DNA of 64,000 bases from Aegilops tauschii subsp. strangulata (GCF_002575655.3 NC_053037.3:145649207-145713206); one strand, 5' to 3'. Positions 43,701 to 54,720 are shown, counted from the stretch's first letter. Numbers and translations are program-made. Notes: a model not told the origin generated them from the letters alone.

Positions 43701-44496
43701 CCGCGCACTCTTGTGATCATACATTGCACTGATCTACTTAAATTCCATAGACCTCAACCACGATGGTACTCATAAAGGCCGACGAAATGGTTTAAAATGC
43801 AGCCTTCTCCCTAGACATTTACCAGGAGAGCTTCACCATTGTGTCTCTAAACCCCCACAAATGTCAATTCATTTACATTTGGCAGCAAAGTTGTTCGGCT
43901 CACACGCATATACATGTGGAAAACCCAAGAGAAAAGGAAACAAATAGGCATGCTTAGAGCAGAGGGGAGAAGCGGACGCACCAGAATGAGTCTTGTGGCC
44001 CGGCGCCGCACTGGTGGAAGGCGAGGATGGCGCGCACGCGGAGCCCGCAGCGCCTCGCCATGGCGGCGAGGTCGAGGTACCCCGCCCAGTCGTACTCCCG
44101 AGGCCCCCCGCGCTCTACGACGCCCCACCACAGCTCCACCGCGACCCCTGTCACCCCGGCGCTCGCCAGCGCGGCGAGCGAAGCCGCCATGGCCCGCCTG
44201 CGCGCCACGCGCCCCCCTGCACCCACGGCGTCAACCGGAAGCGTCACGTACACGGGCGCCCCGGAGGGCGTGGAGGGCGGGGGAGGCGGCGAGACGTAGT
44301 GGATCTCGCCCCCTCCCCCGGCCCCGCCCCCACCACCTCCGTAGGAGGAAGAGGAGGACGAGGAGAACGAAGGCGAAGACGATGAGGAGGAGGACGCCAT
44401 GCGGATGAGTGGAGCGCGGCGGAAGCGCACTCCGTGGCAGGGCGCGGCGGCGAATACGGCGAGGGGAGGATGCAGCGGCGCGGTGATCGCCGCCAT
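34730..44496 (-). CDS. BAM: Beta-amylase-like protein, plastid-targeted (BAM3/BAM4-like), 4 exons
   Basis: Exons are 44496-43982, 36530-36320, 36231-36115 and 35518-34730. All introns are GT-AG and the frame is kept, giving 543 residues, normal for plastid beta-amylases. ATG 44496 starts a Ser/Ala/Arg-rich transit-peptide-like N-terminus followed by Ser and Gly runs. The (beta/alpha)8 glycosidase family 14 domain begins at [11 protein letters not shown]. The catalytic acid is E253 ([10 protein letters not shown]) and the base E452 (NGENS). The flexible loop, GGNVGD in active enzymes, reads GAGPQD (164-169), and the inner-loop Thr of FTC reads Gly (G415 in CCGCF). The family releases maltose from starch in the plastid stroma; loop changes could mean low activity or a regulatory role. 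An upstream in-frame TTG is not used as a start. Confidence 0.9.
39227..39576 (+). pseudogene. Harbinger-associated conserved protein, second degenerate copy
   Basis: Starts [13 protein letters not shown], then after a frame change [17 protein letters not shown], an in-frame TGA where Ala/His follows in the other copy, and [16 protein letters not shown] with an Ala/Ser/Pro-rich tail. Coding character resumes after the solo LTR as [17 protein letters not shown] with a basic end. Homologous to 28081-28818 (minus). Non-functional. Confidence 0.5.
39577..40058 (+). mobile_element. Solo LTR (short, TGTCGGTGTCA family)
   Basis: Begins TGTCGGTGTCAAAACC and ends GTCCAGGACACCGTCA; 482 bp. The flanks ACATG (39572-39576) and ACGTG (40059-40063) are a 5-bp duplication with one transition. 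The drawn orientation follows TG to CA on plus and may be inverted. Confidence 0.8.
39867..40566. repeat. Tandem duplication containing the LTR 3' part
   Basis: Copy 1 (39867-40200) and copy 2 (40207-40566) are nearly identical. Each begins TCTAGG-CTACACATGG inside the LTR, runs through its end and continues into Harbinger coding DNA to AGCAAAGCCGAG. Copy 2 retains about 25 bases (GGACGACGCGCACCC region) that copy 1 lacks. Confidence 0.88.
42150..42606 (+). mobile_element. LINE 3' fragment
   Basis: The C-terminal end of a LINE ORF2 ([33 protein letters not shown]) stops at TAA 42491-42493. It is followed by a tail with TTTTTGTTAATAAAGCTGTA and an A-rich end. It is distinct from the LINE at 38120-41260 and is also antisense within the beta-amylase intron. 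Confidence 0.7.
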
Positions 44497-45835
44497 TGGA
44501 GTGGAGGGGTCTCCCTCCGCGTGCGAGTGTTCTCCCCGCAAGTGCGGTGACGGCGACCGCAGTGGCTTCTAGCGCTGCAGTGGTCCGGGAGCAGCTTGGA
44601 GGTTCCGTCGCCGTCTTTTTGTTCCTTTCGGGAGCGTGGTCGGCCGGTGTTCCGCTGCGGCTTCACGCGGAACAACGGACGGTTTCAGTTAGCCGGAGAT
44701 GGATTTTTCTCATGGAGTGGAGGCAAAGATGCCTAATTTTGTTTTCTCATGCCAAAGGCCATTTATAAGACCATTTTTTTTTAAATCTCCGACTCTTATA
44801 AGACCATTTTTACAAATCCCTCAAAAAGATACTATTTTTACAAAAACAGGAAAAAGAAGGTGTGGTATATCCATGTTGTCTTCCTCCTGCATTTGGTGGT
44901 GGCGTTTTGTGAGCAAACCTTGATGTCGCTCTGGATCTTCCAAACCGTGATAACATTGTTGATACAACGACCTGGCATCAGTCAGAGCCAGAAGAAACCG
45001 TAGTCAACGAACTAGAGACCAGATCGCCGTCCCAGATAAGAAGGCGACGAAGGGGCTAGACACTCATCTCAAGGGAGGCCTTCCCTCGCTAGCTTCCCGA
45101 CAAAGTCAAAGTTGGGCGTACATCGCCGGGCGGAGAAATAAGCCAAAAAAGTCAACACACAGACTGTTGGTGAACACTCCGGTAAACGACGATGTCCAAG
45201 ACCACCTAGACGAAACATGCCCGAGATTTGTCCCTGACTGAAGTTTTACACGCAACCAACTTACACCAATCAAAATTGTCGGAACAAGGACATGACGAGG
45301 ATAACTTATTCCTTGCCACCGATGATTTCATCATCTCGTCATCGCCGACCATACACCTAGACTAAGCCCTAGCCAGAGAAGGCCAACCCAAACATGGTCA
45401 ACCCCGAATCAGGGTTTGCCACCTCGCTTGCGCCGGAAGGCATCTAAAGGTGAAGGGAACCAACAGTAGCATCACTTAGGCGAAAACCCTAGCCGCCGTT
45501 CTTTGGAGAAATGTGGGAGATGAGAGATGAACACACTATGTTTTTGAACTAATTTATTTCTCTCTTCAACTAAATACCACATACGAAGAGTATCAAGATT
45601 GTCAACTCCTGAAAAGATAATGAAAAAACATCAAACCTTACATATGATTACTAGTAGGCACGGGTAATCTATATTGTCTAGGTGGCATCCAACTTACCAC
45701 CATCTTGAGGAGGTTTATGTTTGGTAACTGGTTGAGGGGGCTAAGAAATATGTTGCATGTTTTCATCATGGTTGGGGCAGGTTCTTATGTTGGTTCCTAT
45801 GGCTTAGCTGTAATGGTATTGCTATTGATAAAAAG
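44497..45835. other. Beta-amylase upstream region and unassigned sequence
   Basis: 44497-44700 is GC-rich and should hold the beta-amylase leader and core promoter; no clear TATA box was found. From about 44900 to 45835 there are degenerate short frames with transposon-like phrases but no recognisable domain. Confidence 0.4.
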
Positions 45836-45837
45836 TA

Positions 45838-45918
45838 TTCCCTCTGTAAACTAATATAAGAGCGTTTAGATCACTACTTTAGTGATCTAAACGCTCTTAT
45901 ATTAGTTTACGGAGGGAG
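45838..45918. mobile_element. Stowaway MITE, near-perfect hairpin
   Basis: An 81-bp element with arms GTAAACTAATATAAGAGCG and its complement, ends CTCCCTCCGT on one side and TTCCCTCTGT on the other, flanked by TA on both sides (45836-45837, 45919-45920). Almost the whole element is one stem with a 3-base loop. Confidence 0.95.
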
Positions 45919-45920
45919 TA

Positions 45921-47957
45921 TAAATTATCATGTGTGGGTTATGCATTTATATTCACATGGTCTCCATACTTCAAATGGTCGGCAAAGGGACGACCAGAGT
46001 TGGTGATAATGGCATGCGCTCAACTATAGCGAGTTGTCAGGCATGCTCTTCCAATGTGGCAGCGGCGGCATGGTCTCCATATTTTGGCATCATGAGCCTT
46101 CCAGTGGGCACTATAAGTGTGTTCTCCCTGATTGTTGTAGTAACTAAATTGTTACCATATTTATTTTGGTGTTGTATCCTTTGCCCTGTGAATTTGTGCT
46201 ACTCTGACGCGGAGGTTGGAAGTTAAACTCTTTTGTGATCGTACCACATAGATACATGGTGAAGAATCAATAAAAGCTTCCATTTAAAAAAAATATTGAT
46301 AGCCTAGAGGTACAAGCACCTCCAAAACCACTGAACATGGTGAGTTGAGACGAAGAGGATGTGCCTGCTCGTGCATTACATTGGTATATGATTTTTCCAC
46401 TTACATTGATCGTTCCCTTCCTACTATTTCAGGGGCCACTACATTTGCGACATTGTCCATGGTCATCCAACTTGCAGCATGTGATCTATTACTCGTCTTC
46501 GTTATTGCCTATCCAGAGTTAAATCGGTAAACTTACCTCTACCTCTCAACTCAAGTTGGTCTAGTATATGGTCCAGTAAAGTCAACATAATCCATAGGCC
46601 CCTTAGCAGGAATGATCCAGCAGTTGCACGGCTTGTCCACTACACAATTGCTCAAAAAAGGTTATTTTGCCACTTTGTTAAGGTTGTATGAGACTTGCCA
46701 TGGTTTAATATGTACCAAGCTAAGATCCATCATTTCAAGTGTTCAAGGGGGTCGTAGTGGAGAAACAAATGATGGGCGGGCCATGATAATGGATAAGCAC
46801 CTTTTTTGTCATCAAAGCCTAGTTTTACGCTCACTCTTCGATGTTTGCTCCTAGGCTCGGTGGGCCATGAACTAATTTTTGCTTTGGTGTGGCTCCGCCA
46901 CTAGATAGTCGTTTGGAGGCAACAACACTACACTAAACTAACACACCTATCAGTGCGTGACATCAATATAGCAACCCAAGAGCCTTCTCTTGGTCCACTT
47001 CGCCGACTCACAATTGCATAAGAACACCTTTTCCACTTCACCGACATTCATTCACGAGCTAAATGCCTTTGAACAATACCATGTTGTTGTCTTTCTTCTT
47101 TGACACTGAGGATCCCTTTGAGAACTCCAAGGAGAACCCTTCGGAGTTTTTATCCAAGGATCCAGAGGAATCTATTGAGGACAACACAAGGCAAGATGAC
47201 TATATTGAAGTCATTCACCTTGAAGGCCAATTCACTAGAGCTCACTTATCATGTATCGTGTAGTGAACTACTGCTTCCTCCATGTAAACTTAGTAGTAGC
47301 CGTCCCGATATGGTCTGTATCTAGCACCAATGTGGAGGTTGGGTAGAGATATCACTTGTTCTATGTGGTAAGACATGATTATCTAATGCTTGTACGTGAT
47401 GACCCCTTTTGAAGTTTGATTGCATATTTGAATGTTACTTCGACAATTATTTATGCTTTTGAGGACTAACCTACTAATGATCCTTCGAAAGACTATTTTT
47501 GTGAATCATGTAATTTTGGGGAGTTTCACAAAAAGGTTCCAAGAAAATTCATAGAAAATGTTCAAGAGTGGTCCAAAAGCCACATAAAAGGGAATCATGG
47601 GGAGGCCACAAAGACTGATGTGTCTAGCGACCTGGTCGCATGATAAGGGTTGCTTTCCTAGCTCAGGAAAGTCTTCAAACTCTTCTGGTCCTCCTCCAAA
47701 TCCTTCTTCTACGTCATTATCTAACGTCAAAGCAAAACAAAATAAGCATCACAACAAGGCAGGAACTTCACTTTTTTGGGACTTCTCTGGTTATATGAAA
47801 AATAACCAAAGGGAAACTATTGGTTTTATATCTCTAGAGATTTTTTTTCAATTCACTAAAGATGGATTAAAGAAGGAAATGGCAATGATAATGAAAATAC
47901 AGAAAAGCTTCTATAAAAATGAGTGAAGGCACCCATTACATAGGTTGTGATTTTAGC
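45921..47957. other. Unassigned AT-rich region, no supported gene
   Basis: Short open frames only. A stretch at 47063-47263 is acidic and one at 47597-47926 is Ser/Lys-rich; neither resembles a domain I know. The sequence is probably decayed retroelement interior, since LTR-element sequence starts directly to its right. Confidence 0.4.
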
Positions 47958-49555
47958 GTTGATATTTTGAAAGACATGATTGTTTGTTGGGATGCCTGAG
48001 TATTAATGTCTTTATGTCAAACTATAGACTATTGCTTTGAATCACTTATGTCTTAATATTCATGCCATGATTAGATATATGATCAAGTTTATGCTAGGTA
48101 GCATTCTACATCAAAAAATATCTTTTTTATCATTTACCTACTCGAGGACGAGCAGGAATTAAGCTTGGGGATGCTGATACGTCTCCTTCGTATCTATAAT
48201 TTTCGATTGTTTCATGCCAATATTATACAACTTTTACATATTTTTGGCAACAACTTATATGATTTATTGGACTAACCTATTGATTCAGTGCCTAGTTCCA
48301 GTTCCTGTTTGTTGCATGTTTTTTGTTTCGCAGAAAATCCATATCAAACGAAGTCCAAACACGATAAAAAATTACGGAGAATTATTTTGGAATATATGTG
48401 ATTTTGGGGAGGTGGAATCAACGCAAACGGGGGCCCACGGTGCCCACAACCCACCACGGCGCGCCTAGGGGTGCCAGGCGCGCCCAGGTATCTTGTGCCC
48501 TCCTCGTAAGGCGGTTGGGGCCCTTCTTCTGGCGCAAGAAAGATAATTTATGGAAAAAAATTCGTGTAAAAATTTCAGCGCAATCGGAGTTATGGATCTC
48601 TGGGAATTTAAGAAACCGTGAAGGGCCAAATCTAGGGAACGCAAAACAGAAGAGAATAGAGAGGGAGATCCAATCTTGGAGGGGCTCCTGCCCCTCCGCC
48701 GCCATGGAGGCCATGGACCAGAGGGGGACTCTCCTCCCATCTAGGGGGGAGGCCAAGGAAGAAGAAGGAGGGGGGCTCTCTCCCCCTCTCTCCCGGTGGC
48801 GCCGGAACGCCGCCGGGGCAAGGATCGTGACGGCGATCTACATCAACAATCTTGCTACCGTCAACACCAACTCTCTCCCCCTCTATGCAGCGGTGTAACA
48901 CCCCTTCTCCCCGCTGTAATCTCTACTTAAACATGGTGCTCAACTCCATATATTATTTCCCAATAATCTATGGTTATCCTATGATGTTTGAGTAGATCCG
49001 TTTTGTCATGTGGGTTAATCATGATCTTGGTTGGTATGATTGTATATTTTATTTATCGTGCTGTCCTACGGTGCCCTCCGTCTCGCGCAAACGTGAGGGG
49101 TCCCTGCTGTAGGGTGTTGCAATACGTTCATGATTCGCTTATGGTGGGTTGCGAGAGTGACAGAAGCTTAAACCCGAGTAGGTGGGTTGTTGCGTATGGG
49201 ATAAAGAGGACTTGATACTTAATGCTATGGTTGGGATTCACGACCTTAATGATCTTTAGTAGTTGCGGATGCTTGCTAGAGTTCCAATCATAAGTGCATA
49301 TGATCCAAGTAGAGAAAGTATGTTAGCTCATGCCTCTCCCTCATATAAAATTGCAAGAATGATTACCGGTACTTGTTACCGATTGCCTAGGGACAAATGA
49401 CTTTCTTGTTGACAAAAGCTATCCACTCATATTACCGTGCAATTTACTCGTAGTTTTATTCTCGCAAAGTACTCGTAGTTTTATTCTTGCAAACTAGTTT
49501 CATACTTGTTCTAGATAAAGCAAACGTCAAGTGTGCGTAGAGTTGTATCGGTGGT
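47958..49555 (+). mobile_element. LTR retrotransposon fragment: interior end and 3' LTR start
   Basis: 47958-48174 matches the last ~220 bp of the interior of the 2954-10513 element, including the CTACTCGAGGACGAGCAGG block and the purine tract AAGCTTGGGGATGC. The LTR starts at 48175 (TGATACGTCTCCTTCG) and runs to 49555, where another element is inserted; the remaining ~130 bp should lie beyond the right window edge. Confidence 0.85.
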
Positions 49556-52359
49556 TGCTACCTCTTGAGCACTGCGTTGGTTTTCCCTTGAAGAGGAAAG
49601 GGTGATGCAGCAAAGTAGCGTAAGTATTTCCCTCAGTTTTTGAGAACCAAGGTATCAATCCAGTAGGAGGCTACGCGCGAGTCCCTCGCACCTACACAAA
49701 ACAAATAAATCTCGCAACCAACGCGATAAGGGGTTGTCAATCCCTACACGGTCACTTACGAGAGTGAGATCTGATAGATATGATAGGATAATATTTTTGG
49801 TATTTTTGTGATAAAGATGCAAAGTAAAATAAAAGCAAAATAAAAAGCAAAGGAAATAACTAAGTGTTGGAAGATTAATATGATGAAGATAGACCCCGGG
49901 GGCATAGGTTTCACTAGTGGCTTCTCTCGAGAGCATAAGTATTTTACGGTGGGTGAACAAATTACTGTTGAGCAATTGATAGAATTGAGCATAGTTATGA
50001 GAATATCTAGTTATGATCATGTATATAGGCATCACGGCCGAGACAAGTAGACCAACTCCTGCCTGCATCTACTACTATTACTCCACTCATCGACCGCTAT
50101 CCAGCATGCATCTAGAGTATTAAGTTCATAAAAACAGAGTAACGCTTTAAGCAAGATGACATGATGTAGAGGGATAAATTCATGCAATATGATAAAAACC
50201 CCATCTTGTTATCCTCGATGACAACAATACAATATGTGCCTTGCTGCCCCTACTGTCACTGGGAAAGGACACCGCAAGATTGAACCCAAATCTAAGCACT
50301 TCTCCCATTGCAAGAAAGATCAATCTAGTAGGCCAAACCAAACTGATAATTCAAAGAGACTTGCAAAGATAACCAATCATACATAAAAGAATTCAGAAGA
50401 TTCAAATATTGTTCATAGATAAACTTGATCATAAACCCACAATTCATCGGTCTCAACAAACACACCGCAAAAGAAGATTACATCGAATAGATCTCCACGA
50501 GAGAGGGGGAGAACATTGTATTGAGATCCAAAAAGAGAGAAGAAGCCATCTAGCTAATAACTATGGACCCGAAGGTCTGAGGTAAACTACTCACACTTCA
50601 TCGGAGGGGCTATGGTGATGATGTAGAAGCCCTCTGTGATCGATGCCCCCTCCGGCGGAGCTCCGGAACAGGCCCCCAGATGGGATCTCGTGGGTACAGA
50701 AGGTTGCGGCGGTGGAATTAGGTTTTTGGCTCCGTATCTGATCGTTTGGGGGTACGTAGGTATATATGTTGGGAAACGTAGTAATTTCAAAAAAATTCCT
50801 ACGCACACGCAAGATCATGGTGATGCATAGCAACGAGAGGGGAGAGTGTTGTCCACGTACCCTCGTAGACCGAAAGCGGAAGCGTTAACACAACGCGGTT
50901 GATGTAGTCGTACGTCTTCACGATCCGACCGATCAAGTACCGAACGCACGGCACCTCCGAGTTCAGCACACGTTCAGCTCGATGACATCCCTCGAACTCT
51001 GATCCAACCGAGTGTTGAGGGAGAGTTTCGTTAGCACGACGGCGTGGTGACGATGATGATGTTCTATCGACGCAGGGCTTCGCCTAAGCACCGCTACGAT
51101 ATTATCGAGGTGTAATATGGTGGAGGGGGGCACCGCACACGGCTAAGAGATCAATAGATCAATTGTTGTGTCTATGGGGTGCCCCCCTGCCCCCGTATAA
51201 AAAGGAGCAAGGGGGAGGCGGCCGGCCAAGGGGAGAGGCGCGCCAAGGGGGGAGTCCTACTCCCACCGGGAGTAGGACTCCTCCTTTCCTTGTTGGAGTA
51301 GGAAAAGGGAAGGGAGAAGGAGAAAGAAGGAAGGGGGCGCCCCCCCTCCCTAGTCCAATTCGGACTAGTCCATGGGGAGGGGTGCGGCCTCCCTTTGGGG
51401 CCTTTCTCTCCTTTCCCGTATGGCCCATTAAGGCCCAATACGAATTCCCGTAACTCTCCGGTACTCCGAAAAATACCCGAATCACTCGGAACCTTTCCGA
51501 AGTCCGAATATAGTCGTCCAATATATCGATCTTTATGTCTCGGCATTTCGAGACTCCTCGTCATGTCCCCGATCTCATCCGGGACTCCGAACTCCTTCGG
51601 TACATCAACATACATAAACTCATAATAAAACTGTCATCGTAACGTTAAGCGTGCGGACCCTACGGGTTCGAGAACTATGTAGACATGACCGAGACACCTC
51701 TCCGGTCAATAACCAATAGCGGAACCTGGATGCTCATATTGGTTCCCACATATTCTACGAAGATCTTTATCGGTCAGACCGCATAACAACATACGTTGTT
51801 CCCTTTGTCATCGGTATGTTACTTGCCCAAGATTCGATCGTCGGTATCTCGATACCTAGTTCAATCTCGTTACCGGCAAGTCTCTTTACTCGTTCCGTAA
51901 TACATCATCCCGCAACTAACTCATTAGTCACAATTCTTGCAAGGCTTATAGTGATGTGTATTACTGAGTGGGCCCAGAGATACCTCTCCGACACTCGGAG
52001 TGACAAATCCTAATCTCGAAATACGCCAACCCAACAAGTACCTTTGGAGACACCTGTAGAGCACCTTTATAATCACCCAGTTACGTTGTGACGTTTGGTA
52101 GCACACAAAGTGTTCCTCCGGTAAACGGGAGTTGCATAATCTCATAGTCATAGGAACATGTATAAGTCATGAAGAAAGCAATAGCAACATACTAAACGAT
52201 CGAGTGCTAAGCTAACGGAATGGGTCAAGTCAATCACGTGATTCTCCTAATGAAGTGATCCCGTTAATCAAATGACAACTCATGTCTATGGCTAGGAAAC
52301 ATAACCATCTTTGATTAACGAGCTAGTCAAGTAGAGGCATACTACACTACAGGAATCAG

Positions 52360-52645
52360 CTATTTTGCCGTCTGCCACGGCGGACGGCAAAGGCATGAAC
52401 GGCGGACGGCAAAGGCCTTTGCCGTCAGCCGCGGACGGCAAAAGGCTCCAGCAAAGTAGGCTACGGTAAACAGCTGCTTTGCCGTCTGCTTCCTGGCGGC
52501 TGACGACAAAGGACCTTTGTCGTCTGCCGCAGACGGCAACGAGAGCAGACGGCAATAATTGTGCTCTCAGTCCGTTAAGTGGCTAACGGCAGGCCTTTGC
52601 CGTCCGCCGCGGACGGCAAACTTTCTAGTGCCTTTGCCGTCCGCT
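52360..52645. repeat. CACTA subterminal repeat array, left
   Basis: Direct and inverted copies of the 9-mer TTTGCCGTC/GACGGCAAA, with one-base variants, spaced 10-40 bp apart. Confidence 0.9.
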
Positions 52646-52942
52646 TCCGCCTCGCCCGCCGCATCGGCCGCCCCCGCTTCCGCCTCGGCCGCCGCGTCGC
52701 GTCGCGTCGGCCGCCCCCGCTGAGGCGCTGCCGCCTGCCCCCCCTGCCCGCTGCCGCCTCGCCTGCCGCGCTGCCGGCTGCCGCCTCGCCTGCCCCGCGT
52801 GCCCCGATGCCTCGCGGTCAACGCCGCCATCTCGTCTTCCGCGCGCCGCCCTCTCGTCTTCCGCGCGGCCATCTCGTCTTCCGCCCGCCGCCCTCTCGTC
52901 TTCCGCGGCCCGGCGCCTCCCTGCCGCATTAAATCCCGGCGC

Positions 52943-52949
52943 TATAAAA
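52943..52949 (+). promoter_or_regulatory. TATA box of the CACTA-borne gene
   Basis: TATAAAA in GCGCTATAAAACCCG lies about 100 bases upstream of ATG 53044, in an otherwise GC-rich promoter. Confidence 0.65.
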
Positions 52950-53043
52950 CCCGCCCTGCGCGGCGAGTTTGGTCACACCGGCCACCTCCTCCACCGCCCC
53001 GCCCCCCTCCTCTCCCTCTTCACACCGGCGTTCTCTTCGCGGG

Positions 53044-53811
53044 ATGGCGTCCAGCGACTCGGACTCCGACGGCGCGGCACCGGGCGGCCACTGGCCGTCG
53101 AGCCTCACGTTGGGGCAGATGGAGGACCTCGCTCGGTTCGGCCTCTACGTGCCGCCGGCGGCGAAGCTGCCGCGGCCGTGGAGGATCTCCGCGGACGGAT
53201 TCCCCACGCAGGGCGTACCGGCGACGCCGGCAGAGCTTCGCGCGCACCCCGGGGGACGCTACAACCGGAAGGGCCGCCGCCATTTTTGGAAGGGCAAGCG
53301 GTTCGACGACGTCATCGGCGCCTTCAAGCGCACCGCCCGAGGGCTCCCTGTCGGCAATCTCTCTCGTGGAGCCGGGCCCTCCCAGCCGCGCAGGGCACCC
53401 GCTCCCACCCCCGCCCCAGCAGCCCCGGCCGAGGTTGTGATCCCGCCGGAGCAGGCGGCGCTCCAGCAGGACAGCGACCCGGAGGACACGCCCGGGCTCC
53501 TCGCGATCCTGGCGCAGTCAGCGGAAGAGGCCGCCGCGGCGGCGGTGGCGCAGCAGGCGGCGATGGCGGCGCAGCAGGCGGCGCTGGAGGCCCAGGAGGA
53601 GGCGGCGCTGCAGGCGGCGATGGCGCCGCCGGAGTGGCAGCAGGTGCCGCCGGAGTGGCAGCAGGAGTGGCAGCAGGCGCCGGCGGCGGAGGAGGAAGAG
53701 GATTCAGACGACGTCCCGGTGGACTGGGACGACGTCGCGAACCGGTCCAGCAGCGACGATGACGGCGGCAACGACCCGGCCGTGATTGACCTAGATAGCG
53801 ACGCCGAGTAG
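53044..53811 (+). CDS. CACTA-borne intronless gene, unknown protein with acidic SIM-like C-terminus
   Basis: A 255-codon uninterrupted frame with a good start context (GGGATGGCG) and an upstream TATA box. The N-terminus is Ser/Asp-rich (MASSDSDSDG). Residues about 20-100 look like a folded core: LTLGQMEDLARFGLYVPP, PWRISADGF, PAELRAHPGG and the basic/aromatic RRHFWKGKRFDDVIGAF. The middle is Pro/Ala-rich, then an Ala/Gln/Glu helix repeats AQQAAMAAQQAALEAQEEA, then three EWQQ repeats. The end is strongly acidic and closes with VIDLDSDAE, matching the SUMO-interaction consensus. No transposase motif. High GC and a long shadow frame in +2 come from codon bias. It may be a captured host gene or a transposon accessory factor acting in the nucleus; I do not assign a function. 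Confidence 0.65.
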   Translation: MASSDSDSDGAAPGGHWPSSLTLGQMEDLARFGLYVPPAAKLPRPWRISADGFPTQGVPATPAELRAHPGGRYNRKGRRHFWKGKRFDDVIGAFKRTARGLPVGNLSRGAGPSQPRRAPAPTPAPAAPAEVVIPPEQAALQQDSDPEDTPGLLAILAQSAEEAAAAAVAQQAAMAAQQAALEAQEEAALQAAMAPPEWQQVPPEWQQEWQQAPAAEEEEDSDDVPVDWDDVANRSSSDDDGGNDPAVIDLDSDAE

Positions 53812-53940
53812 TTTTTTTACTATTTATGTACGAACTTTTTTTAGTGTGTTGTTTGCGGCCCTAAAACTAAACTAAAACTAAACCTAAAACTAAAAAAACA
53901 GAAAAAAGGAAAAAAGGGGTAGAGCTCACCTGAGGCAGGG

Positions 53941-54165
53941 CCGGTGGAGGAGGTCGCCGGTGGAGGAGGGGGGCGGGGCGGTGGAGGAGGTGGCCGGTGG
54001 AGGAGAGGTGCGGGGCGGCCTGGGGCGGCGGCGCCGGGCCCGGGGCGGTGGGGCGGCGGGGGGCCGGGGCGACGGGGCGGCGGGGCGGTAGGGTCGGGGC
54101 GCCGGGCGGCGGCGAGTGCTGGGGGCGGCGGCGCGCGGCGGGCGGCGGCGGTGGGGTGGGATGTG
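53941..54165 (+). repeat. G-rich low-complexity tract downstream of the CACTA gene
   Basis: Runs of GGGG and GGCGG every few bases on the plus strand, built from GGTGGAGGAGG and GGGGCGG units. Open in several frames only because it is stop-poor; not treated as coding. Confidence 0.75.
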
Positions 54166-54234
54166 TGGTGGGATGTAGTGCGCGTCGGCTAGGTGAGAAA
54201 GGGAGAGAACAGAGAGTAACGGGCGGGGGGTACG

Positions 54235-54565
54235 GGCCGTTAGGTAGTCTCCTCTTTGCCGTCCGCCACTATTTGTCGTCCGCCCTTTTGCCTCTTTGCC
54301 GTCCACTGGCAGACGGCAAAGAGGTGGGGCGTTAAGTTTTCCCCAAACGGGCGGGGGGTGGGGGCCACCTCTCTCTTTGCCGTCCGCCAGCTGACGGTAA
54401 AGAATCTTTGCCGTCCGCTGGCGGACGGCAAAGAGCCCGCAGATGGCAAAGAGCTTCTTTTTCGTCTGCCACTTCTTTGCCGTCAGCTTCTGGGTAGCTG
54501 ATGGCAAAGAGCTTCTTTGCCGTCAGCTAGCAGACGGCAAAGAGCTGGCAGATGGCAAATTAGCT
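54235..54565. repeat. CACTA subterminal repeat array, right
   Basis: Direct and inverted copies of CTTTGCCGTC/GACGGCAAAG and the variant GATGGCAAA, mirroring the left array. Confidence 0.9.
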
Positions 54566-54720
54566 GATTCCAGTAGTGCTAGTGACACTCTGTTTGTCTA
54601 TGTATTCACACATGTATTATGTTTCCGGTTAATACAATTCTAGCATGAATAATAAACATTTATCATGATATAAGGAAATAAATAATACTTTATTATTGCC
54701 TCTAGGGCATATTTCCTTCA

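Larger units (their letters stand above)
36531..43981 (-). other. Intron 1 of the beta-amylase gene (7.45 kb)
   Basis: The donor GTGCGT at 43981 and acceptor CTACAG at 36536-36531 split a Trp codon. The intron contains antisense LINE fragments, a PIF/Harbinger-like element and a solo LTR. Stretches 36700-38120, 41261-42150 and 42607-43981 hold no recognisable gene. Confidence 0.88.
52345..54578 (+). mobile_element. Non-autonomous CACTA transposon, TSD CTA, carrying one intact gene
   Basis: Termini CACTACAGGAATCAGCTA and, inverted, CACTACTGGAATCAGCTAA. The 3-bp duplication CTA lies at 52342-52344 and 54579-54581. The uninterrupted site survives in the other LTR near 61390 (CATACTAGTGACAC), proving the insertion. 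About ten copies of TTTGCCGTC/GACGGCAAA in both orientations occupy the first 300 bp and a similar number the last 330 bp, as in CACTA subterminal transposase-binding arrays. No transposase is encoded. Confidence 0.96.

Noticed and set aside
43914..44408. Plus-strand frames over beta-amylase exon 1
   Set aside because: Antisense shadows of a GC-rich coding exon whose minus-strand product is clearly a family 14 protein.
44497..44541. Extended beta-amylase N-terminus starting upstream
   Set aside because: The upstream start is TTG, not ATG; ATG 44496 gives a good transit-peptide-like N-terminus.
53178..53762. Long overlapping frame (about 194 codons) in a second plus-strand frame of the CACTA gene
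   Set aside because: Gly/Ala/Arg-rich shadow caused by GC-biased third positions of the real frame; no start context and no domain.
53926..54507. Minus-strand frame downstream of the CACTA gene
   Set aside because: Translation of the G-rich tract and subterminal repeats; Pro/Arg low complexity only.
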